64,000 bases of DNA from Verrucomicrobiia bacterium (GTDB taxonomy: Bacteria; Verrucomicrobiota; Verrucomicrobiia; Limisphaerales; JADLHS01): assembly GCA_026125285.1 (NCBI GenBank), contig JAHCLO010000002.1, positions 337,115 through 401,114 on the forward strand, in the 5' to 3' direction. The translations under genes were made by a program, and so were the position numbers. The notes beneath the pieces are model-generated. The model was given only the letters and a program-made list of their open reading frames with translations. It ran no database searches and had not been told where the DNA came from. Shown here piece by piece: positions 57,785 to 64,000 of this stretch (position 1 is the first letter of the stretch; every line of letters begins with the position of its first letter).

Positions 57785-58906
57785 TCAGCGGGCCGACGGG
57801 CCCGGGGTTTCAGTTTTTGGCTTCGGCGGCTCGCGATTCAACATTAGCCGCAGTTCGCGGGATTGGCCATCGGCGCGATCCGGCACATAAATCCGCTCGG
57901 TGACATTCGTCAGGACGCGGCCCATGGCCTGCACCAGATGTTGATGCACAAACAAATCCGGACTGGCCTCATATTTGGCCAGCAAATCCGTGAAGACCTT
58001 CGCGTCGGCGGCAACGCTCTGGACGAGCCGATTGCGGTCAGCCTCGGCGATGTTGATCTTGCCCGCGGCGTCGGCACTGGCCCGGCTGAGAACTTGGTTC
58101 TCATAAGCCCGTGCTTCATTCAGCAACTTGCTCCGGTTTTGGCCGGCGGTGATGACATTGTCGAACGCTTGCTTCAATTGCCGCGGGGGCCGGCTTTGCA
58201 CGGAGCATTGTTCAATCGCGACCCCGAGCTTCTGGGCTTCAATGGACTGGATGACCCGGCGCCGGACGGCATCCTGAAACCCAATCACGTCCCGCGTGAG
58301 AATGTCGTCCACCTTGAACTGGGCGGCCGTGTGCAGCAGCGCATTGTTCAAAACGTTCTGAACGGCATTGGAAGTCCCGGTCAGACCCAGCGGCGCGTTC
58401 GGACTGCCGGCGAAACCAAACACACAACGAATCGGGTCCTCCACCCGATAAGATAAAGTGACGCGGATATGCACGATGTTGCCGTCCGCAGTCAGTGCGT
58501 AGCCGTCCACGGCGGGGTTCAGGGAAGCTCCCGGCGGCGGTTCGGTGTTGGTCAGCTCCTGTTCCGGAGTGGTGGCATACCAGCCCACGGTGGAGGTGAC
58601 CTGTTGAATCTCGGTGATCGGAATTTTGATGACCTCGTCAATCGGATAAGGCCAGGCCCAGTGCGCCCCGGCATCCAGCAAGGCACGGTCGCCCTCGCCC
58701 AACGGTTTGCCGAAACGCAGAATGATGGCTTTCTCCTGCGGGCCAACCGTGAAGAAGCCGGAGAAGAGAAACACCGCCAGCAGGATCACCATGACCACCT
58801 TGACGATGGCAAAACTGCTGCGCAACGCCTCGGCCAGCGCCTGCGAACCGCTGTCCACCACCGTCGCGGCCGGCTCGGAATGGGAATGTTCGTGGTCGTT
58901 GCTCAT
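57785..58906 (-). CDS. SPFH-domain protein, HflK-like (SPFH gene 3 of 3)
   Basis: This 373-residue protein has a His-rich start (SNDHEHSHSEP), one membrane helix at about residues 36-55, and then the SPFH domain: VGPQEKAIILRFGKP, LDAGAHWAWPYPIDEV, and TADGNIVHIRVTLSYRVEDP. The C-terminal coiled coil has ARAYENQVLSRASADAAG. HflK and HflC form a membrane cage around the FtsH protease. The gene lies 6 bp downstream of the hflC-like gene and 20 bp upstream of the P-type ATPase, whose N-terminus is also His-rich. Confidence 0.88.
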   Translation of the reverse strand: MSNDHEHSHSEPAATVVDSGSQALAEALRSSFAIVKVVMVILLAVFLFSGFFTVGPQEKAIILRFGKPLGEGDRALLDAGAHWAWPYPIDEVIKIPITEIQQVTSTVGWYATTPEQELTNTEPPPGASLNPAVDGYALTADGNIVHIRVTLSYRVEDPIRCVFGFAGSPNAPLGLTGTSNAVQNVLNNALLHTAAQFKVDDILTRDVIGFQDAVRRRVIQSIEAQKLGVAIEQCSVQSRPPRQLKQAFDNVITAGQNRSKLLNEARAYENQVLSRASADAAGKINIAEADRNRLVQSVAADAKVFTDLLAKYEASPDLFVHQHLVQAMGRVLTNVTERIYVPDRADGQSRELRLMLNREPPKPKTETPGPSAR

Positions 58907-58912
58907 GCCCGT

Positions 58913-59818
58913 TTACTTGCTGACCCGATTGGTGCCGAAGCCCTGGAACAGATCGAACGGCGGCGTGCGCTGGTCGAAAATGAGCGTCGAGCGTTCCTTG
59001 AGCGATTGCTCGAGTGCATCCACACGCAACAGGAACTTGGCCAGTTCGGCGTTCTTCTGGAAAACAGGCAGTGATTCCGCCGCCGCCGCTTCCCCCTGGC
59101 CGCGGATACGGGTGGCTTCACCCTCGGCATTGGCCAGCATCACGGCTGCCTTGCGGTCCGCCGCCGAACGGATTTTCTGCGCCTCGGCCTCGCCTTGGGA
59201 TTGCAGGTCATCGGCCAGCAATTTGCGTTCGGAGGTCATGCGGTCGAAGACCGTCTGCGTGACGCTTTCCGGCAATCCCAGCTTTTTGATCCCGAGGAAC
59301 TCGATCTCAATGCCGTAGTTGCCCAGTTCCAGTTGCGATTGAACGCGGGCTTTGATCTGGTTTTCGATCTCGTCAAATTTCATCTGCGCCGCGTCCGCAT
59401 TGACGAAGTCGGACAGGTTGTGTTTGCCCACGATACCACTCTTCTCGTGGCGCACGATACTCTCGAGCATGCGCTCGGCTTCCGTAACCGATCCGCCCGC
59501 AAACTTGGGAAAGAACTGCGCAGGATCAGTGATGCGCCAGCCGAGATAGACCAGCGTATTGAGATTGATGCCGTCCGCAGTCAGGTCCTCAGTAAACTTG
59601 TCTTCAAAGGTCTGGATGCGCTGATCGAACTTGTAAACCTTCTGGATCGGCCACGGCAGTTTGAAATAGGCTCCGGCCTTTTCTATCGGGCGGGTGGGAT
59701 TGCCAAACGTGGTGACGACGGCCACTTCCGACTGGCGGACCTGAAACATGAAGAGCAGCAGCGCGAAGATCAGAATCAGCGCCGCTCCGACGATTACGGT
59801 AAGCGAATTGCGTTTCAT
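58913..59818 (-). CDS. SPFH-domain protein, HflC-like (SPFH gene 2 of 3)
   Basis: This 301-residue protein starts with ATG at 59818 (MKRNSLTVIVGAALIL). A membrane helix covers residues 6-25. The SPFH domain has VRQSEVAVVTTFGNPTRPI, PWPIQKVYKFDQRIQTFE and LVYLGWRITDPAQF. The C-terminal coiled coil, with QGEAEAQKIRSAADRKAA and ANAEGEATRIRGQGEAAA, is typical of HflC. It probably pairs with the HflK-like protein encoded next and perhaps with the larger SPFH protein upstream. Confidence 0.92.
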   Translation of the reverse strand: MKRNSLTVIVGAALILIFALLLFMFQVRQSEVAVVTTFGNPTRPIEKAGAYFKLPWPIQKVYKFDQRIQTFEDKFTEDLTADGINLNTLVYLGWRITDPAQFFPKFAGGSVTEAERMLESIVRHEKSGIVGKHNLSDFVNADAAQMKFDEIENQIKARVQSQLELGNYGIEIEFLGIKKLGLPESVTQTVFDRMTSERKLLADDLQSQGEAEAQKIRSAADRKAAVMLANAEGEATRIRGQGEAAAAESLPVFQKNAELAKFLLRVDALEQSLKERSTLIFDQRTPPFDLFQGFGTNRVSK

Positions 59819-59929
59819 GGCTGGGAGAATTCGATGGAATGAAATGTGGATGAGGAGACAGGTCGTTTCGCCGGTCGGCATCCCCATGCCGCGGTGTTGG
59901 CAAACTCCAATAGTGCGTGGCGGCTCATC

Positions 59930-61822
59930 TTAGTTTTGGGTCTTGGGCGGCGGGACGGTCAGTCGCAGCAAATCCTCGCCAATCTTGTCCTGCAGGTCGA
60001 AAATGATCACATCCTGCGTATTGGTGGTGAGCAGGACGTATTTGCGGGCCTTGGCGGTGGCCCGGGCGAAACTGTCGAAATAGACCCGCTCCTGATACAC
60101 TGACGGCGCGGCGCTGAAGGCGGGAATTTGATTCGTGAAAGCCGCTGCGCGCGACAGGGCCGCCACCTCCAGCCGGGTGCGTTGCGCTTCGGCGTGGTTG
60201 GTGATCGAGAAGGATTGCGCGCCGGCCAGCGCGTTGGTGCGGATGCTGTCCGCCTCGGCGGAGAGAATCTTTGCCCGCTTCTGGTGGATGGCGCCCACGA
60301 CTTTCTCGTATTCAGGCGCGACCTTGACCGGCGGATGAATGCCCTGCAAGCCGACGAACAGAATGTTCGCCCCCAGTTTGTAGGATTCCGCAGCAGCTTG
60401 TATCCGGTCACGCAACGTTTGCGCGGCTTCCAGCCGTGTGTGCGACATGATTTCGTTCAGGTCCGCGCTGACCAGATGCCGCACCACTTCGCGCGTGGCG
60501 ATCTGGTGAAGGAGGTTGGAGGCATCCTTGTGGTTGTAAGCCCAGGCCGGCAGGTCCCGGATTTGAAATTGCACGGGAATGTTCACCGTGAGGAGGCTGA
60601 CCGGGGGCGCTCTGCGTTCGCCGGGGCGGCTCACGTCTTCGATCGTCGGCTGTTCGCGGTTGGCAACCAGAAAGTTGTCTTCCTTGCCGTGGCCGACGGT
60701 CCAGAGAATGGTCTTGCTCTCGCTGTGCCCATCGCCGTCGTCGTCTGGTGCGAATCCGACATTCAGCGTCTGAACCTGGTCGGTGTGATAGCGATAAACC
60801 TTGTCCACCGGCCAGGGCCACTTCACATGCAGACCCGGATGGAGAATCGGCCGGCCGTCCACGGGTCGCCCGAACCGCTCCAGCAACGCCTGCTCGCCGG
60901 CTTCGATGGCCACAAAGCAGCTTGAAAGCAACAACACGCCCAGTTGCAGGAGAATCAGCCAGCCCAAGGCCTTTTCAAAAAACCGGTAAAACCAGGTTTC
61001 GGAAACCTTGAACCCGAACTGATAATCCAGCGCTTGCGCCGCCGTGGTGATCAACCCCTCCGGTTGGCCCAGCAAACCCACCAACCGGCTCTCGTAGAGC
61101 GGACGCACGACCTTGCCCTTTACGCGCGGGCGATAGATTTCGAGAATCAACGTCACCAGCGTCTCCAAGGCAATCAACCCCAAGACCACGCACAATCCCT
61201 GCGCCACGTATAGGTCCGCCCTGGGAAACTCCGCTTTCACCGCGGCAATGCCCACCGCCGTCGCAAAACACAGATAAGCCCCGAGCAGCAAATAACTCGC
61301 CCCGGGCCGGAGCAGGCGGTGGTTCTCCAGGCGTGCAATCGTCACGGAAAACCGCCCCAGCAGGAAAAACACGAGCGCAAACAGGCTGAACAGCGACATC
61401 GCCACCGTCGAATGTGATGCCTTCAAGTCCGGCATCTGGCCCGCCAGCCAGCGCCAGAGGAAATACGCACTGCCGGCCTGGACGAGAAATAGCAGCGCCG
61501 TGAAACCCGGCACGAAAAAGCGCTCGAACTGTTCGCGGGATCGTTGCGCGGGGAAGATCTCGGCATCCTTGGACTCGAACAACGTGGAACTTCCCTTGGA
61601 ACGGGCCATTTCATCCAACTCCAGCTTCTCCAGCCGCTCGCGCTCCTCGAGGCGCATCTGGAACCAACTCACGAAGGCCACCAACACGCCAAAAGCGACA
61701 AACACCACGCTGACCTGGCCGGCCAGCGAACCGGCGTAACGCGCCACCGCAAAGCCGGCCACACTCACGCCCAGCAGCGCCAGCAGATTGACCAATCCGT
61801 TCTGTTGAATGTTGCGATCCAT
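59930..61822 (-). CDS. Large polytopic SPFH-domain protein (SPFH gene 1 of 3)
   Basis: This 630-residue protein is longer than HflK/HflC. It has several membrane helices in the first 290 residues (pairs at about 12-50, 100-150 and 165-215). A long SPFH domain follows after the helix near 290-310 (IEAGEQALLERFGRPVDG, HPGLHVKWPWPVDKVYRYH, and VNIPVQFQIRDLPAWAYNH). The C-terminal coiled coil runs from about 530. The multi-helix N-terminus joined to an SPFH domain is unusual for an HflK-like protein. It lies 111 bp upstream of the hflC-like gene and 39 bp downstream of the ABC permease stop. Confidence 0.85.
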   Translation of the reverse strand: MDRNIQQNGLVNLLALLGVSVAGFAVARYAGSLAGQVSVVFVAFGVLVAFVSWFQMRLEERERLEKLELDEMARSKGSSTLFESKDAEIFPAQRSREQFERFFVPGFTALLFLVQAGSAYFLWRWLAGQMPDLKASHSTVAMSLFSLFALVFFLLGRFSVTIARLENHRLLRPGASYLLLGAYLCFATAVGIAAVKAEFPRADLYVAQGLCVVLGLIALETLVTLILEIYRPRVKGKVVRPLYESRLVGLLGQPEGLITTAAQALDYQFGFKVSETWFYRFFEKALGWLILLQLGVLLLSSCFVAIEAGEQALLERFGRPVDGRPILHPGLHVKWPWPVDKVYRYHTDQVQTLNVGFAPDDDGDGHSESKTILWTVGHGKEDNFLVANREQPTIEDVSRPGERRAPPVSLLTVNIPVQFQIRDLPAWAYNHKDASNLLHQIATREVVRHLVSADLNEIMSHTRLEAAQTLRDRIQAAAESYKLGANILFVGLQGIHPPVKVAPEYEKVVGAIHQKRAKILSAEADSIRTNALAGAQSFSITNHAEAQRTRLEVAALSRAAAFTNQIPAFSAAPSVYQERVYFDSFARATAKARKYVLLTTNTQDVIIFDLQDKIGEDLLRLTVPPPKTQN

Positions 61823-61861
61823 TAAAACCAGGTCTGTGTGCGGTTGCTCCGGCGCGCCGGG

Positions 61862-62824
61862 TCAACTCAATTCCCGTTCCTCGAACATCGTCACCGCCAA
61901 GGCCATCACCGCCCCAACGTAGCAGGCCATATAGCCCAGGGCTTTGCCCACGTAACCCCAGTGGAACGTGCTTTTGCCCGTATCCAAGGCGTCAGCGAGC
62001 CAGAAATTTTGCCAGTTCGGAATCACGGTGTAAAGCACCGTTGCCCACCACGAGCCTTGGTCGGCGGGCCGCCCGAACAAATAATCCGACATCAAACCCA
62101 CGAGGAAGAACGCTGAACAAATGGCCAGGGTGGGAATCATGTCCAGTCGGGTGGAACACGCCAAAGCCAGCGCCGCCAGAATCCACACAGCGAACAAAAT
62201 CAAGATCGCCGCCGGGATCAGCCGCCAGTCCACCTTGGCAGGTTCGTTCACGCTCGCCATTTGCTGCGTAAATTGAAAAATGACAAAGGCCGCGACCGTC
62301 ACCGTCACCAGCAGGCAAAACACGGTGTCGCTCACGAAAGGCCGGCGGAGGAAGAAATTGCTGAAACCGCCCAGCAGATACGCCAGCACCACGCCGCCGG
62401 CAAACAAGCCGAGCGCCGCCATGTCGGTGCCCCCATACGCGTCAAAAGCCATCCGGCTGGCCACCAGCGCCGCCGCCAGATTGACGTAGGTGAGCAACGT
62501 CAACGCCACGACCAGTCCAACGTATTTCGCCAGGAGGAATTGCGCGCGCCCGACTGGTTTGGAAAGAACCGCGAGCGCCGTGCCCGAGCGGATTTCCCGT
62601 GCCAGCGAGGCCGACGCGCTCAACACCGCTCCCAGCAATCCTGCCAGCAACATCACCGCCAGCGTGCTGTTCTTCACCAGCTTGGGCTCGTCGCCGAAGG
62701 CAAAGTAGTAAGGCGTGGCCAGAAACACGGAGAAGAGCGACGAGGCGGTCATCAACAACAGGAACACCGGCTGCCGCACCAGCTCCATGAAGGCGTTGGT
62801 GGAAATTGTTACGAATTGTCGCAT
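61862..62824 (-). CDS. ABC-2 type transporter permease
   Basis: This 320-residue protein has six membrane helices (about residues 20-40, 52-75, 101-125, 138-160, 175-195 and 283-310). An N-terminal TISTNAFMELVRQPVF and the cytosolic loop SLAREIRSGTALAVLSKPVGRAQFLLAKY are typical of the ABC-2 permease fold. No ATPase gene is beside it, so it may use the ATPase at 53473 or one outside the window. It is the first gene of the co-directional run that continues through the SPFH and P-type ATPase genes. Confidence 0.85.
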   Translation of the reverse strand: MRQFVTISTNAFMELVRQPVFLLLMTASSLFSVFLATPYYFAFGDEPKLVKNSTLAVMLLAGLLGAVLSASASLAREIRSGTALAVLSKPVGRAQFLLAKYVGLVVALTLLTYVNLAAALVASRMAFDAYGGTDMAALGLFAGGVVLAYLLGGFSNFFLRRPFVSDTVFCLLVTVTVAAFVIFQFTQQMASVNEPAKVDWRLIPAAILILFAVWILAALALACSTRLDMIPTLAICSAFFLVGLMSDYLFGRPADQGSWWATVLYTVIPNWQNFWLADALDTGKSTFHWGYVGKALGYMACYVGAVMALAVTMFEERELS

Positions 62825-63199
62825 CTACCGATTTGGTGTCGCACTTTCAAACCAGCCTAAGAATCATGGCTCTGCTTGTAAACCGCTATTCCGGCCCTGT
62901 AGGCTTCAACACCCTTCCCCGCCTGCCGGCCACCATCGCTGCCACTTGCGACCATAGTGCGGCGGCCCGTCACCGTTGGGAACTGTGCGTTTGTACGCAC
63001 ACCCCGCACCGCGAGTGCGATCCGTTTCGTCAGAAAGACTTGCTTTGCCAGCGGCTGATCCGCGGTTTATGGCACGCGTATCATCAGCAGGAAGCCCTGT
63101 CTGAGAGCAACGCGGAATGACCGCTTCACGGCGCGACAGATTGAAACGCGCCGCCAACGGTCAAGAAAACCAGGTCGAATTCGGGAACGCGCGACCGTC
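62825..63199. other. Intergenic region without a recognisable gene
   Basis: These 375 bp between metF and the ABC permease have no coding-like frame on either strand; open frames on both strands are Cys/His/Arg-rich and look like chance. The first part must hold the promoter for the minus-strand SPFH/ABC run. I could not assign -10 or -35 elements. Confidence 0.5.
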
Positions 63200-64000
63200 T
63201 CAGGCCAACCCAAGGTTATGGAGTACCCGCACGGTCGAGCGGGCTTTGTTCAAAGTGTAGAAGTGCAAACCTGGCACACCCGCTTCAAGCAGGGCTTGGC
63301 ATTGCCGCGTGGCGTACTCGATGCCGAATTCCGCAGCGGCAGCGTCGTCGTGCGAAAGCTCCTCCAGCTTCACCCCCAGAGCGGCGGGAATCCGGGCGCC
63401 GCACATTTGGGTGAATTTCTTGATCTGGGTCGCGCTCAGGATCGCGATGACCCCTGGAACCAGCGGCACGTTCACGCCCAGCGTGTCTCTGAGGTGGCTG
63501 CGGAATTCAAAAAAATCGGCGTTGTCAAAGAACAACTGGGTCAGCACAAAATCCGCGCCGGCCTCGATTTTTTCCTTCAGATGCTGCCAGTCGGCATGCT
63601 TGCCCTCCGTGCAAGCGACGTGGCCTTCGGGGAATCCCGCCACGCCGATGGAAAAATCGCCCGTCTCCCGAATGGCTTGCACAAGCTGCTTGGAGAACTC
63701 AAAGCCCCCCGGCGTGGCGGTGAATTCCCCGCCGCCCGGCGGATCGCCGCGGAGCGCCAGAATGTTCTTGCAGCCAAGCGCGTTGATCTGATCAAGCAAC
63801 CGGCGGACTTCCTCTCGCGTGTGGTTGACACAGGTCAAATGCGCAAGCGCGGTCAGGCCGTGATCGCGCTGAATGCGGTCCACAATCATCAAAGTCTTCT
63901 CCCGCGTACTCCCGCCCGCGCCATAGGTTACGGAACAGTAATCGGGCCGGGTTTGCAGCAGGGCGGGGATCTGCTTCTCCAACAAGGCGCGGTCACCTTC
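63200..64000 (-). CDS. metF: Methylenetetrahydrofolate reductase, truncated by window edge
   Basis: The visible 266 residues are the C-terminal and central part of MetF, an FAD-linked TIM barrel that makes 5-methyltetrahydrofolate for methionine synthesis. The frame is open to base 64000 with EGDRALLEKQ, so the start lies outside. Motifs include SVTYGAGGSTREKT, LAHLTCVNHT, ILALRGDPP, GVAGFPEGH, FVLTQLFFDN and the closing GLHFYTLNKARSTVRVL. The C-terminus is at the usual place. FAD supply would come from RibF, encoded far away in this window, with no direct link implied. Confidence 0.96.
   Translation of the reverse strand, partial: EGDRALLEKQIPALLQTRPDYCSVTYGAGGSTREKTLMIVDRIQRDHGLTALAHLTCVNHTREEVRRLLDQINALGCKNILALRGDPPGGGEFTATPGGFEFSKQLVQAIRETGDFSIGVAGFPEGHVACTEGKHADWQHLKEKIEAGADFVLTQLFFDNADFFEFRSHLRDTLGVNVPLVPGVIAILSATQIKKFTQMCGARIPAALGVKLEELSHDDAAAAEFGIEYATRQCQALLEAGVPGLHFYTLNKARSTVRVLHNLGLA

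Noticed and set aside
62806..63120. A 104-residue plus-strand frame between metF and the ABC permease
   Set aside because: It is rich in Cys, His and Arg without any family resemblance, and the region more likely holds control sequences.
1..64000. tRNA, rRNA and riboswitch search by eye
   Set aside because: No T-loop GGTTCGAATCC-type sequence with a fitting cloverleaf, no rRNA sequence and no recognisable riboswitch core was found, so none is reported.

Overview
The window is a high-GC bacterial chromosome segment. It most resembles Verrucomicrobiota of the Limisphaerales/Pedosphaera type. This placement is an inference from gene content: secreted delta-60-repeat and LamG proteins, RHS remnants of the style common in that group, paired ECF-like sigma factors and Ser/Thr kinases, a Tat-exported Gfo/Idh/MocA oxidoreductase, and many short palindromic repeats. 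No rRNA, tRNA or CRISPR array was seen.

Layout. 1-1.2 kb: the end of an alpha-L-rhamnosidase followed by L-rhamnose mutarotase. 1.3-9.4 kb, minus strand: a BatA/BatB-C/DUF58/MoxR cluster interrupted by a secreted propeller gene and by two small accessory inserts (an addiction-module component and a RAYT transposase). Each of those two inserts is bounded by a direct repeat of the end of a neighbouring gene. 9.5-16.7 kb, minus strand: a housekeeping block ribF, truB, nrnA, rbfA, infB, nusA, with a terminator-like hairpin in the nusA leader. 16.85-18.58 kb: an intact ISKra4-type element with perfect inverted repeats, 9-bp target duplications and a probable -1 frameshift. 19-22.4 kb: a tricorn-type protease. 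22.7-31.3 kb: sigma factor, WD40 Ser/Thr kinase and two exported beta-rich proteins. 31.3-34.3 kb: a repeat-rich accessory region holding a nucleotidyltransferase pair and a LamG protein. 34.3-41.1 kb, minus strand: a small membrane protein, a sialidase-like lipoprotein, and a second sigma/kinase/coiled-coil set. 41.1-44.3 kb: a rearranged RHS locus with an orphan toxin tip and two tandem immunity-like paralogues. 44.4-47.9 kb: Gfo/Idh/MocA oxidoreductase, LpxR-like protein and a RodZ-like HTH membrane protein. 47.9-62.8 kb, minus strand: pgsA, rimO, an ABC-export set, a Doc toxin-antitoxin pair, a heavy-metal P-type ATPase and three consecutive SPFH (HflK/HflC-like) genes with another ABC permease. 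63.2-64 kb: the 3' part of metF.

The most striking feature is the number and variety of REP/BIME-like palindromes. At least seven families are present, several with 7-bp stems, complementary loops, and GTAG/GTAA at one foot with CTAC/TTAC at the other. Some lie inside reading frames and keep the frame: an 84-85 bp copy inside a kinase domain, and a 99-bp (33-codon) copy splitting a conserved RHS motif. Together with the duplicated gene ends, they suggest that palindromic elements have reshaped both genes and operons here.

Functional themes. Rhamnose release and anomer conversion are linked at the left edge. Two sigma/kinase modules suggest one-component-like signalling to exported proteins. 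The MoxR/VWA genes suggest ATP-driven assembly or maturation in the envelope. The right-hand membrane cluster (SPFH, P1B ATPase, ABC permeases) looks like a co-directional envelope or metal-homeostasis unit. The RHS tip with its adjacent duplicated small genes is the best candidate for a little-described toxin/immunity pair.
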